From the NCBI GenBank assembly GCA_964607025.1, contig CAZSIL010000001.1:1-64000 (forward strand): a stretch of 64,000 nucleotides of DNA, read 5' to 3'. The DNA comes from SIG565 sp964607025 (GTDB lineage Bacteria; Bacillota; Clostridia; Oscillospirales; Acutalibacteraceae). Position numbers and translations under genes: made by a program. The notes under the pieces are model-generated. The model was not told the origin of the DNA and ran no database searches. It worked only from the letters and a program-made list of their open reading frames with translations. This document shows positions 38,095 through 46,542 of the stretch, in pieces (position 1 is the stretch's first letter; each line of letters begins with the position of its first letter).

Positions 38095-40404
38095 ATGAAA
38101 AATGAATCGGCAATTAATTCTTTATCCACAATTCCATCCATCAAAGATATTGCGGGTGCAGTGTTTACACATTTAATATTTGCAGCATTAGGTTTCTTAA
38201 CAACTCGCGGACAATTATTAGGTGTTTTAGTTCCTTTCGGACTTTCCTTTACGGGAGGTGTACTCAGCCCTTACATATTGTCCGCCGCGGCAGGTTCGGC
38301 GCTTGGGTATTTATTAGCGCCCACGGAACTATCTTTTTTTAGATATCTAATATCGGTGAGCGGCATCGCGGCTATTCGGCTTTTAGCAAACGGAACTTTT
38401 AAAGGCGCCTCAAAACCTTTTTTCTCGGCATTATCGGTGGCAGCAGTAACGTTAGCCACAGGGCTTGTGGCAGTGCGAAACGAAACGGGTGAGATAATAT
38501 TAGCGATAGCCGAAACGCTAATTGCGGCGGGCGGCGCATATTTTATAAACCGAGCATTGCGGATTTTTTGCCGCGATACTGTAGGAATATCGGGTGAAGA
38601 ATCGGGGGCGCTTTTGATATCGGTCTGCATATTGCTATCAGGTTTTCTGGGTATCACGATGGCAGACGTATCCTTTGGCAGAATTATCGCGTTTGCTGTT
38701 TCTTTGGTTATAGCAAGATTTGCGGGCGTTGTGCCGTCGAGTGTTTTTGGAATCGGCTTTGCATTAATATCTCTGCTTTCGTCTGCAAATTCGAGTGCCG
38801 CTGTTATGATGGCGTTTTCGGCACTAATTTCAGGTGTTTTTTCTTCACTTGGTAAGTACGCAGTGCTGCTGTCATTTGCGGTGTCGGTGTTTTCCTGCTC
38901 CGCTGTAATAGAGGGTGAATCAACCGTTATATATTTGATAGAAACCACTGTGGCGGCGGTAATATATATTTTGGTGCCCAAAACGGCGGGTGTTAAAATC
39001 GGCAAATTATTAGCCCCAGTGCCTATAGTAGAGCCACCCGAGGGGCTTAAAAAATCGGTTACAATGCGGCTTGGATTTGCGGCTAATGCTTTAACCGACG
39101 TATCCGATACGGTAGAGCAGGTAGCAAGTGAACTGTCGCGTATCAACGCGCCCGATTTTTCTGACGTTTTCGACGGTGTTGAAGAAACCGCCTGTCGCGG
39201 ATGTACACTGCGTATGCATTGTTGGGAAAGCAAACGAAATGATACCGTATCGGCGGTTATTGATATGACCAAGGCAGTAAAACGTGGGGATACAAATATT
39301 TCCGTTTCGGCCCCCGATGAATTTCGTGGACGTTGTGTGCGGCTTGATGCGGTGGGCGATGCGGTAAGTCGGCATTATACTGCGTATGCCGCGCGAATCG
39401 CTGCGGAATCTCGCATTGATGAAGTAAGAAGTGTTATATCCGACCAGTTTTGCGGTATATCAAATCTGCTAAGCGACTTAGTAGCCGAAATTGAAGCAGG
39501 AGAAGTGTTTGATAATAATACTGCAAGTAATATTTTGTCGGCACTTAAAAGTATTGATGTTGTTGCCGACGGGTGTTGCTGTAAAATCGATAAATATGGC
39601 AGAATGAGTGTGGAAATCCGCATAAAAAACACCAAAGATATGATTATCAACCGTATGCAAATAATGCGACAGGCATCTCTTGCGGCATCACGTGATTTTG
39701 ATGCCCCGTGTGTATCTTCTTTTGGTGAAGAAACAATCATTAATATAATAGAGCGGTGCACACTAAAAGCCGATATCGGTGTTAATCAGATTATATCCGC
39801 CCCACATACGCTTTGCGGTGATGCATACAGATATTTTCCCGACGGCAAGGGACGATTTATTATGGTGCTCAGCGACGGTATGGGTACGGGAGGGCGCGCC
39901 GCAGTTGATTCGGCAATGGCGGCGGGACTTATAGGTCGGCTTATAAAAGCGGGTTTTGGTTATGACTGTTCGCTTAGCATTTTAAATTCATCGATGATTT
40001 TTAAATCAACCGATGAGTCAACCGCCACAGTGGATATCGCCGCTATCGATTTATATACGGGTAGATGCGATTTATTAAAAGCGGGTGCCGCGCCAACGCT
40101 TGTCAGACGTTCGGGCAGAACAGGTAAGGCGCAAAGCACCTCGCTGCCTGCGGGGATTTTGCGAGATATATCTTTCGATAAAGCAACTATACGGCTACGC
40201 CCAGGCGATATATTATTGCTTATGTCGGACGGCGCTACACAAGAGGGCACCGAGTGGATATGTGCCGAGCTTGAAAATTGGGGCAACGGCTCAGCACAAG
40301 AGCTTAGTGAGCACATATCTCAATCGGCAAAACGAAGACGTCAGGATAACCACGAAGACGATATTACCGTTATGGCGGCAATAATAGAAAAAGCGGACTG
40401 TTAA
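38095..40404 (+). CDS. spoIIE: SpoIIE, membrane-bound PP2C phosphatase
   Basis: A 769-residue protein in three parts. About ten membrane helices occupy residues about 25-295. A central regulatory region (about 300-560) has CRGCTLRMHCWE and CCCKIDKYG Cys clusters. A C-terminal PP2C-type phosphatase (about 560-765) has metal-site segments VLSDGMGTG and LLMSDGATQEG and ends with NHEDDITVMAAII. SpoIIE dephosphorylates SpoIIAA to activate sigma-F in the forespore and helps polar division. Start at ATG 38095 after GGCGGTGAAAAG; ATGs at 38053 and 38059 sit on the -10 and are unlikely. The stop codon lies in the loop of the terminator. Confidence 0.95.
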   Translation: MKNESAINSLSTIPSIKDIAGAVFTHLIFAALGFLTTRGQLLGVLVPFGLSFTGGVLSPYILSAAAGSALGYLLAPTELSFFRYLISVSGIAAIRLLANGTFKGASKPFFSALSVAAVTLATGLVAVRNETGEIILAIAETLIAAGGAYFINRALRIFCRDTVGISGEESGALLISVCILLSGFLGITMADVSFGRIIAFAVSLVIARFAGVVPSSVFGIGFALISLLSSANSSAAVMMAFSALISGVFSSLGKYAVLLSFAVSVFSCSAVIEGESTVIYLIETTVAAVIYILVPKTAGVKIGKLLAPVPIVEPPEGLKKSVTMRLGFAANALTDVSDTVEQVASELSRINAPDFSDVFDGVEETACRGCTLRMHCWESKRNDTVSAVIDMTKAVKRGDTNISVSAPDEFRGRCVRLDAVGDAVSRHYTAYAARIAAESRIDEVRSVISDQFCGISNLLSDLVAEIEAGEVFDNNTASNILSALKSIDVVADGCCCKIDKYGRMSVEIRIKNTKDMIINRMQIMRQASLAASRDFDAPCVSSFGEETIINIIERCTLKADIGVNQIISAPHTLCGDAYRYFPDGKGRFIMVLSDGMGTGGRAAVDSAMAAGLIGRLIKAGFGYDCSLSILNSSMIFKSTDESTATVDIAAIDLYTGRCDLLKAGAAPTLVRRSGRTGKAQSTSLPAGILRDISFDKATIRLRPGDILLLMSDGATQEGTEWICAELENWGNGSAQELSEHISQSAKRRRQDNHEDDITVMAAIIEKADC

Positions 40405-40416
40405 GCAGTCCGCTTT
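40390..40416. terminator. Terminator overlapping the spoIIE stop codon
   Basis: Perfect 11-bp stem (40390-40400 with 40406-40416); the loop ttaag contains the TAA stop of spoIIE. It also abuts the end of the convergent small gene, so it is probably used in both directions. Confidence 0.8.
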
Positions 40417-40585
40417 AATTTTGTTTTCTTACAACACCGTATTCATCATCTAATCTAAAATATGGGCAGTTTTTTTGATTTCCAGATAAAAACCTCACGT
40501 ATTCATCTTCATCAAATGCGGCTACACAAATGTATTCTTCCATTTCTTCATCAAAAATAAAATTTACACAGTTTTCCCAATTCAT
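40415..40585 (-). CDS. Small conserved protein with two Cys, DUF6472-like
   Basis: A 56-residue soluble protein. It starts MNWENCVNFIFDEE and ends CPYFRLDDEYGVVRKQN, a pattern I recall as a small family (DUF6472) widespread in Clostridia, with a conserved N-terminal Cys and the C-terminal CPYFR. Acidic overall; the function is unknown, and the cysteines might bind metal in a dimer. Start at ATG 40585 preceded by TTTGGTGATAA; an upstream start at 40630 lacks an RBS. Convergent with spoIIE. Confidence 0.75.
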   Translation of the reverse strand: MNWENCVNFIFDEEMEEYICVAAFDEDEYVRFLSGNQKNCPYFRLDDEYGVVRKQN

Positions 40586-40634
40586 TATTATCACCAAAGG
40601 TATAATATCACAATTTTTTTCTATTTGCAAATTA

Positions 40635-40663
40635 TTGTATTATTTCGCGTTTTATGATATATT
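40635..40663 (+). promoter_or_regulatory. Sigma-A promoter of lepA
   Basis: TTGTAT at 40635-40640, 17-bp spacer, TATATT at 40658-40663. Confidence 0.55.
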
Positions 40664-40696
40664 AATTATATTAATATCTTGATAGGAGAAACGTTT

Positions 40697-42502
40697 GTGT
40701 CATTTCCACTTGAAAACATAAGAAACTTTTGCATAATTGCGCATATCGACCATGGAAAATCCACCCTTGCCGACCGTTTGCTTGAAAAAACGAGCTCGGT
40801 GTCGTCAAGAGAAATGTCTGAGCAGATACTTGACAGTATGGATTTGGAAAGGGAACGCGGCATAACTATTAAATCCCATGCCGTAACTCTTTATTATGAT
40901 GCCGCCGACGGTGAGCGCTATGAACTTAATTTAATAGACACCCCCGGTCACGTTGACTTTAACTATGAAGTTTCAAGGTCTCTTGCGGCTTGCGAAGGAG
41001 CATTGCTTATAGTTGACGCTTCTCAAGGCATCGAAGCGCAAACTCTTGCTAACACCTATTTGGCGGTTGACCACGGGCTTGAACTTTTGCCCGTTATTAA
41101 TAAAATTGATTTGCCGTCTGCCGACCCCGAACGCGTAAAGGGTGAAATTGAAGATATAATCGGCATCCCCGCCGATAATGCACCATTGGTTTCGGCAAAA
41201 ACGGGCGTTAATATTGAAGAAGTGCTTGAAAAAATCGTTACCGAAATACCGTCTCCCAAGGGGGACCGAAACGCGCCATTATCCGCTTTGATTTTTGACT
41301 CTTATTATGATGCATATAAGGGTGTTATCGTGTATTTCCGCGTAGTTTCGGGTAAAATCCAAACGGGCGATAAAATCAAAATGATGGCAACGGGCGCCAC
41401 CTTTGACGTTGTTGAACTCGGTAGAAAGAGCGCAACAACGCTCGTACCTTGCGACTGTCTTGAAGCGGGTGAGGTTGGCTACTTGGCCGCATCTATTAAG
41501 ACGGTGAGTGACGCGCGTGTGGGTGACACCGTAACTCTGGCCGACAACCCCACACCCGAAGCACTAGCGGGGTACCGAAAAGTAAATCCCGTTGTTTTCT
41601 GCGGTATTTATCCAGCGGACGGTGCGCATTATGAAGATTTGCGCGAAGCGCTCGAAAAATTGCAGTTAAATGATGCGTCCTTACTTTACGAGCCCGAAAC
41701 CTCCAAGGCACTCGGTTTTGGTTTCCGTTGCGGATTTTTGGGACTTTTGCATATGGAAATTATCGAAGAAAGATTAGAGCGAGAATATAATCTCGATATA
41801 ATCACCACAGCGCCCAGCGTTATTTATAAATTTGAACTGACCAACGGGGAAGAGGTAAGCGTTGATAACCCGACAAACTACCCAGATCCTGCGACTATTT
41901 TTTCGGCATCCGAACCGGTGGCGGATGTGCATATCTATGCGCCGAGCGAATACGTTGGCGCGATTATGCAATTATGTGAAGAGCGCCGCGGCGTTTACAC
42001 CGATATGAAATATATGGGGGAGCGCGTGGATATACACTATATTATGCCTGTGGGCGAGATTATTTACGACTTTTTTGATGCGCTTAAATCACGCACAAGG
42101 GGTTACGCATCATACGATTATGAAATAAGCGGATATAATAAATCTGATCTTATAAAGCTCGACGTTATGATAGCGGGTGATGTTGTAGACGCGCTATCTT
42201 TCATAGTGTTCAGGGATAACGCGTATTCCAGGGCTCGTCGTATTGCAGAGAAACTCAAAGATTATATTCCGCGTCAACTTTTCGAAGTGCCTATACAGGT
42301 TGCCGTTGGCGGTAAAATTATTGCTCGTGAGACAGTAAAGGCGATGCGCAAGGACGTACTTGCAAAGTGCTACGGCGGTGACATAACACGAAAGAAAAAG
42401 TTGCTTGAAAAACAAAAGGAAGGTAAAAAACGTATGCGTAAACTCGGTAGCGTCGAGGTTCCGCAAGAAGCGTTTATGGCGGTGCTTAAGCTGGATGAGT
42501 AA
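40697..42502 (+). CDS. lepA: Elongation factor 4 (LepA)
   Basis: A 601-residue translational GTPase. G1 is AHIDHGKSTLADRLLE (about 15-30), G2 is in RGITIKSH, G3 is DTPGHVDF, G4 is NKIDLPSADP and G5 is SAKTG. EF-G-like domains follow, and the LepA-specific C-terminal domain ends VPQEAFMAVLKLDE with the GGDITRKKKLLEKQKEGKKRM segment (split as GGDITRKKKLLEKQ). LepA back-translocates or remodels ribosomes and aids 30S biogenesis. The start is GTG 40697, nine bases after AGGAGAA; TTG 40679 is inside the leader. Its end overlaps the GH25 gene by 8 bases. Confidence 0.96.
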   Translation: MSFPLENIRNFCIIAHIDHGKSTLADRLLEKTSSVSSREMSEQILDSMDLERERGITIKSHAVTLYYDAADGERYELNLIDTPGHVDFNYEVSRSLAACEGALLIVDASQGIEAQTLANTYLAVDHGLELLPVINKIDLPSADPERVKGEIEDIIGIPADNAPLVSAKTGVNIEEVLEKIVTEIPSPKGDRNAPLSALIFDSYYDAYKGVIVYFRVVSGKIQTGDKIKMMATGATFDVVELGRKSATTLVPCDCLEAGEVGYLAASIKTVSDARVGDTVTLADNPTPEALAGYRKVNPVVFCGIYPADGAHYEDLREALEKLQLNDASLLYEPETSKALGFGFRCGFLGLLHMEIIEERLEREYNLDIITTAPSVIYKFELTNGEEVSVDNPTNYPDPATIFSASEPVADVHIYAPSEYVGAIMQLCEERRGVYTDMKYMGERVDIHYIMPVGEIIYDFFDALKSRTRGYASYDYEISGYNKSDLIKLDVMIAGDVVDALSFIVFRDNAYSRARRIAEKLKDYIPRQLFEVPIQVAVGGKIIARETVKAMRKDVLAKCYGGDITRKKKLLEKQKEGKKRMRKLGSVEVPQEAFMAVLKLDE

Positions 42503-43901
42503 ACAAAAAAGCAAGAAAACTATCGGCAATAAGTCAAAAAAAGTCCGCGGTTTTTTCCGCGGACATATTGCTTTATCGATAATTTCGGCAGTTTGTTTTT
42601 TATTGGTTTTGGCTCTTATAATTCCGCTTGTTTATGTTGCGAAAAACGGATTTTACATTGAAAAACCATATACTCAAGTGATAACCGAAACGGTAGAAAG
42701 ACCACTCACCAGTGAGAATAACAATACTAACGGGGAAATTGTAATACCCGATGTTGAAATAGCCGATGAAAATTCGGTGGAAGATACAAAGAATAATACC
42801 GATATGAACAACGAAAAGTTAGAGCAAAGTGTAACGCTCGGGGATATTACGATATATGATTCGCTTTCCACAGTTATAAGTGAACGTTGGCAGGCACAGT
42901 CCTATGGTATTGACGTATCAAGTCACAATGGTAAAATCGATTGGAAAAAGGTTGCCGCCGCGGGTGTTGAGTTTGTTATGATACGTATGGGCTACCGCGG
43001 ATACGTTACCGGAAAAATCGTACAGGATGCCTATTTTGAGCAAAATATACGGGGCGCTGCAGAAAATGGAATCGAGATAGGAGTTTATTTTTATTCCACC
43101 GCAATAACCGAAGACGAAGCCAGTCAAGAAGCGGCATGGGTTTGTAAAACACTTGATGAGAAAGCCGAAGAGGGAATTGAAATCCTTTACCCTGTAGCAT
43201 ATGATTTCGAAGAATTTTTTAACAAACAAAAATCCCGAGCAGAGAACGTAAGCCGTCAGCAATTAACCAAAAATACCATCGCATTTTTAAATTACGTAGC
43301 ATCTTCGGGCTATACGCCGATGCTTTATGCGAGTAAATCATCGGTTACTGATTATTGGGATTTTAATGCTATAAAGGATTATGATTTTTGGCTTGCACAT
43401 TATATTAAGTCCACTACATATAAGGGCGAATACGCTATGTGGCAGTACACCTGCCGCGGCAAAGTTGATGGAATAAAGGGCTATACCGATTTGAACGTTT
43501 CTTATTATCGCTACGTGTATCCCAGTGAGCCGATAGAGTGCATAAATGATACCGTAACGGTTTATAACAGTTATAACGAAAAATCGGGTGAAGGCGGCAT
43601 CATAGTTAAGGGCGTTATTTACGAGAGAATTCGCACACTTGTTACGGGTTGGTCGGAAATCAGATATAATGGGCTTATAGGTTACGTTAAAACAAAGCAA
43701 GTTAAAAAAGCCGAGTTTACTAAGTGCAATGAAATGTTGACGCTTGATAATGATAAGGATATATATTCCATAGCCGTATTAAACGATACATATAAAGTTG
43801 GAACATTGTCGGCGGGTACCGAAATCACAGTTACCGCCACATATAATAATAAATGGTTCGAGCTTATAAGCGACGGTGAAAAGGTGTATATGAAGTGGTA
43901 G
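42495..43901 (+). CDS. Membrane-anchored GH25 lysozyme with SH3-like C-terminus
   Basis: A 468-residue protein: basic cytoplasmic N-terminus, one membrane helix (about 26-50), and an acidic Asn/Thr-rich linker. A GH25 domain (about 138-340) begins YGIDVSSHNGKIDW and has the catalytic-type VAYDFEEF motif and FWLAHY. The C-terminal 120 residues contain two SH3b-like beta modules (VTVYNSYNEKSGEGG and IYSIAVLNDTYKVG). GH25 enzymes cut the MurNAc-GlcNAc bond of peptidoglycan. With an uncleaved N-terminal anchor the enzyme would act on nearby wall. It overlaps lepA by 8 bases, so the two are coupled; a terminator follows. Confidence 0.88.
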   Translation: MSKQKSKKTIGNKSKKVRGFFRGHIALSIISAVCFLLVLALIIPLVYVAKNGFYIEKPYTQVITETVERPLTSENNNTNGEIVIPDVEIADENSVEDTKNNTDMNNEKLEQSVTLGDITIYDSLSTVISERWQAQSYGIDVSSHNGKIDWKKVAAAGVEFVMIRMGYRGYVTGKIVQDAYFEQNIRGAAENGIEIGVYFYSTAITEDEASQEAAWVCKTLDEKAEEGIEILYPVAYDFEEFFNKQKSRAENVSRQQLTKNTIAFLNYVASSGYTPMLYASKSSVTDYWDFNAIKDYDFWLAHYIKSTTYKGEYAMWQYTCRGKVDGIKGYTDLNVSYYRYVYPSEPIECINDTVTVYNSYNEKSGEGGIIVKGVIYERIRTLVTGWSEIRYNGLIGYVKTKQVKKAEFTKCNEMLTLDNDKDIYSIAVLNDTYKVGTLSAGTEITVTATYNNKWFELISDGEKVYMKW

Positions 43902-43932
43902 ATATAATTTGATAAGAGATAATGAAAATATA

Positions 43933-43962
43933 AAAAGCACTTGAATTACAAGTGCTTTTATA
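43933..43962. terminator. Bidirectional terminator between GH25 and the R-M-like cassette
   Basis: Eleven-bp stem (43933-43943 with 43949-43959) with A-run before and T-rich after. Confidence 0.8.
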
Positions 43963-43967
43963 TATTA

Positions 43968-45008
43968 TTAGAATAATTTTGAGGGCTTTTCAAGAGTGAA
44001 TTCTATATTAGTGCCAGATGTCATTGCCCACGAAAGAGGATTTAATGATAGAAATTTTTCAAAATTTTTGTTGTTTATGGTCCATCCGCGTCCTTTGAAG
44101 TCATCTTTACTAAATTTGTAAAATTTTAAACGATCCCAACACAACCAATTTTCTTCTTTAAATTCCCAGTTTATCATATTCCCCATTAGGGTAATGAATT
44201 TTTTTATGCGGTTAACAGCTTCGGCATTGATTTTTACAAGTCCTTCTGTAGATGATTCAATGTTGTATGGCTCACCATCTTTTGAAGAGATCTTTAGACG
44301 GTCGCCGCGTTCTTTTTTAAAAGTTAGTTTATCACGTTCCCTAAAGAACTCGTTCATCAATTGCATTGTGGTGTACACAGAATAAGATTTATTTTCAAAT
44401 ATCTGTTTTAAAGGATTCCAATCTTCATTTATTCTTAAAAACGATATCCAGTTAAGCACGTTTTCAGGATAAGAAAACAAAACCCCAAAAACACCATCCG
44501 TAAAGTAAAGTGGCGCGATTGCATTTTCGTCGAAATGTATTTCGGAGATACCTGCCTTGTGGTCCGCATAAGCGATGACACTTATCAACAAATGAATTGT
44601 TGCAAGGGGATATTTCAATCTGAAATTATTTTTGCCGTCATAATTTCTTATTAAATTTGGTTGTATACAATTCTCAAATCCTGAAAAGTCCAATTCTTGC
44701 CGCTTGTTATATTTAAGCATGTGGTGACCTACACTCTTGATGGATTTTCTAAAAATTTCACCATCCAAGAATACAATTTCCTCGGACAAGAAGGATTTAT
44801 TTATAACACCTATTTTGTCATCATAAAAGCCGATAATCTTCCAACCTCTCATTGCAGACATAAATAGTCCACAAAGCAGGCCGTCGCTATCGGGGCTTAA
44901 AACACAATAACGGTCTCTTTCATTAATCCATGGATAATCGGTTAGAATTTTATCAAAGTCTATCCTTTCATTATGCTTATCTTTTAACAGTTCTTCTATT
45001 TTTGACAT
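43968..45008 (-). CDS. Methyltransferase-linked protein of unknown fold; possible restriction enzyme with DHH-like motifs
   Basis: A 346-residue soluble protein that I do not recognise. It overlaps the end of the DNA methyltransferase gene by 13 bases and lies in the position of a restriction endonuclease. No PD-(D/E)xK, GIY-YIG or HNH motif is evident. Instead it has YCVLSPDSDGLLCGLFMS (residues 34-51), VFLDGEI (79-85), SVGHHML (92-98) and YADHKAG (147-153). Their order and spacing recall motifs I to IV of DHH-type phosphoesterases (D-x-D-G, D, D/GHH, D). The rest is helical with many aromatic residues. Low GC compared with neighbours suggests acquisition. Start at 45008; a longer frame to 45050 lacks an RBS. 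Confidence 0.55.
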   Translation of the reverse strand: MSKIEELLKDKHNERIDFDKILTDYPWINERDRYCVLSPDSDGLLCGLFMSAMRGWKIIGFYDDKIGVINKSFLSEEIVFLDGEIFRKSIKSVGHHMLKYNKRQELDFSGFENCIQPNLIRNYDGKNNFRLKYPLATIHLLISVIAYADHKAGISEIHFDENAIAPLYFTDGVFGVLFSYPENVLNWISFLRINEDWNPLKQIFENKSYSVYTTMQLMNEFFRERDKLTFKKERGDRLKISSKDGEPYNIESSTEGLVKINAEAVNRIKKFITLMGNMINWEFKEENWLCWDRLKFYKFSKDDFKGRGWTINNKNFEKFLSLNPLSWAMTSGTNIEFTLEKPSKLF

Positions 45009-45823
45009 TTTGGCACATCCTTTTCTATACGTTCTTCTGCCAAATCGCAATATTCCTTTGATATATCGATTCCAATATACTTCCTATTGAGAACTTTAGC
45101 CATAACTGCGGTTGATCCGCATCCAACAAAAGGATCCAAAACAACACCGCCTTGGGGGCAAAAGCATTGAATAAAATCAAAAGGTATTTTATCGGGGAAC
45201 ACAGCAGGATGTTTTCGCTTCAAAGGATTCTTGTCGCCAGCCATTAAATAGTCCCAAACAGTTCCTCGGCATTTCATAGGATTTATCTCTCTTCTAACAA
45301 TAGGGGTAGTGGTACCGTCAGTTCTTCGATTGCCGCTTCCCGACATTACTTTTCCGCCGTGCTTGGAGGGAATCTTCAAGGGTTGTTTATTAAAATATTG
45401 AGGTTTATCGCCTTTAAGGAAAATTGGCATATATTCGTGGTCAACTCTAAAACGGTTTTTCCACCAAGCACCTTCGGTGCCATTTTTATGATATATGCAA
45501 GTTTCAAACAATTTGAATCCGATATTATCGCACCAATCGATAATGGTTTTAAAAGAAGTGAGAGATTTTCCGTAATTTTTTGTTGAATCCTGAATAACCA
45601 TTGCTACGATTCCACCGCTTTTGAGAACTCGATATAATTCAATTCCGACAGAATGCAGATCAACAGAAAAACCGTTATATTTTCGCAAATCATCATATGG
45701 AGGCGAAGTTACCACAAGATCAATTGAGTCGCTAGGTATACGTTTAAGTACTTCTGCAGCGTCACCACATATAATTGAATTAAGAATATTTAAAGATTTC
45801 AAGCGTTCAATATTATCTGACAT
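44996..45823 (-). CDS. Beta-class DNA methyltransferase (N4-cytosine or N6-adenine)
   Basis: A 275-residue SAM-dependent DNA methylase. Motif IV TSPPYDDLRKY is at 39-49 and comes before motif I LDPFVGCGST (229-238), the circular order of the beta class. GIDISKEY at 251-258 is motif II. TSPPY most often marks N4-cytosine methylases, but N6-adenine enzymes also use it. The target-recognition region lies between about 105 and 205. Start ATG 45823 follows AGGGGGATATT; an ATG at 45853 is further from any RBS. It forms a two-gene, AT-rich cassette with the downstream gene under a promoter at 45858-45887. Confidence 0.88.
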   Translation of the reverse strand: MSDNIERLKSLNILNSIICGDAAEVLKRIPSDSIDLVVTSPPYDDLRKYNGFSVDLHSVGIELYRVLKSGGIVAMVIQDSTKNYGKSLTSFKTIIDWCDNIGFKLFETCIYHKNGTEGAWWKNRFRVDHEYMPIFLKGDKPQYFNKQPLKIPSKHGGKVMSGSGNRRTDGTTTPIVRREINPMKCRGTVWDYLMAGDKNPLKRKHPAVFPDKIPFDFIQCFCPQGGVVLDPFVGCGSTAVMAKVLNRKYIGIDISKEYCDLAEERIEKDVPKCQK

Positions 45824-45857
45824 GTGAATATCCCCCTGCGAATTAATCGACAAAACT

Positions 45858-45887
45858 ATTGTATCATATCAAAACAATAAAAGTCAA
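45858..45887 (-). promoter_or_regulatory. Promoter of the methyltransferase cassette
   Basis: Read on the minus strand: TTGACT (45887-45882), 18-bp spacer, TACAAT (45863-45858). Confidence 0.65.
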
Positions 45888-45988
45888 CCAAACAAATACT
45901 AGTTTAATTAGCGGTTAGAAATGAATAAGGCGTAGTGGCAATGTGTATTATTTCTTACTTTCTCAAAGCCCGTACAAAATTTGTTTTG

Positions 45989-46024
45989 AGGTAAGAGGAA
46001 AAAGGTAAGAAGTAAAAAGTAAAA
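45989..46024. repeat. Low-complexity GGTAAGAA-type repeats
   Basis: Purine-rich string of degenerate repeats (ggtaaga, ggtaagaa, gtaaaaa, gtaaaa) in the gap between the methyltransferase and the tRNA. Confidence 0.5.
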
Positions 46025-46050
46025 CCCGTTCTCGTAAGAGAACGGGGTTT
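46021..46050 (-). terminator. Intrinsic terminator of tRNA-Leu
   Basis: Stem aaacccgttctc/gagaacggggttt (with one G-U or mismatch) and GTAA loop, directly after the tRNA CCA end in the minus direction. Confidence 0.8.
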
Positions 46051-46137
46051 TGGTGCCGGTGGCCGGACTCGAACCGGCACGGTGTCGCCACCGGTGGATT
46101 TTGAGTCCACTACGTCTGCCAATTCCATCACACCGGC
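46051..46137 (-). tRNA. tRNA-Leu (anticodon CAA)
   Basis: Read on the minus strand the 87 bases give an acceptor stem GCCGGTG/CACCGGC, discriminator A and encoded CCA. They also give an anticodon arm GTGGA-CTCAAAA-TCCAC with anticodon CAA (decodes UUG), a long variable arm (cggtggcgacaccg) as in class II tRNAs, and a T arm GCCGG-TTCGAGT-CCGGC. All arms pair. It is preceded by two tandem repeats carrying its 5' 23 bases and by a promoter at 46514-46542. Confidence 0.97.
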
Positions 46138-46138
46138 A

Positions 46139-46309
46139 AATATTAAATTTATTACCCACAAACACCGAGTGCTCGTGACTCTTGCGGTGCCCAAATGTTT
46201 TTACGGCTTGGAGCGCCTAAAACTTTTGACCGCGGCGCCTTTTCGCCAAGCGCTTAATCATCCACCGGATGTGCGCTTGACAAAAACTGCCAATTCCATC
46301 ACACCGGCA
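46139..46309 (-). repeat. Tandem repeat copy A upstream of tRNA-Leu, containing the tRNA 5' end
   Basis: A 171-bp unit almost identical to copy B. In the minus direction it starts with the first 23 bases of the tRNA-Leu region (plus coordinates 46287-46309, identical to 46116-46138). It continues with a palindrome catccggtggatg and GC-rich sequence (gcgcc, gcggtc), and ends AAATTTAATATT immediately before the real tRNA. Confidence 0.9.
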
Positions 46310-46481
46310 AATATTAAATTTAATCTCCCAAAAACACAAAGTGCCCGTGACTCTTGCGGTGCCCAAAAGTTTTTACGGCTTGGAGCGCCTAAAACTTTTG
46401 ACCGCGGCGCCTTTTCGTCAAGCGCTTAATCATCCACCGGATGCGCACTTGACAAAAACTGCCAATTCCATCACACCGGCA
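46310..46481 (-). repeat. Tandem repeat copy B upstream of tRNA-Leu
   Basis: A 172-bp unit, differing from copy A by scattered substitutions over its length; it again begins (46459-46481) with the same 23-base tRNA 5' fragment. It lies between the promoter and copy A, so all copies should be in one transcript. Confidence 0.9.
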
Positions 46482-46513
46482 CGTGCATAGAATTGCGATT
46501 TTGCAACGGATTT

Positions 46514-46542
46514 ATTATACACTAATAGTTACTTTAAATCAA
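46514..46542 (-). promoter_or_regulatory. Promoter of the tRNA-Leu repeat transcript
   Basis: Read on the minus strand: TTGATT (46542-46537), 17-bp spacer, TATAAT (46519-46514). The -35 lies inside the 3' end of the upstream membrane protein gene. Confidence 0.7.

Noticed and set aside
38271..39272. 333-residue open frame antisense to spoIIE
   Set aside because: It is an antisense shadow of the membrane domain of spoIIE: no RBS, Ser/Thr/Ala-rich low-complexity translation, and the forward frame has a clear family match.
43968..45823. Complete defence island
   Set aside because: Only two genes are acquired-looking; both flanks are housekeeping (lepA-GH25, tRNA-Leu), and no other defence, integrase or transposase gene is seen.
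46082..46429. 115-residue plus-strand open frame across the tRNA repeats
   Set aside because: It runs through the antisense of a tRNA and repeats itself because of the tandem repeat; no RBS or protein-like composition.
46139..46481. CRISPR array
   Set aside because: Two units of about 171 bp sharing full-length similarity are a tandem duplication, not short direct repeats with unique spacers; no cas genes in the window.
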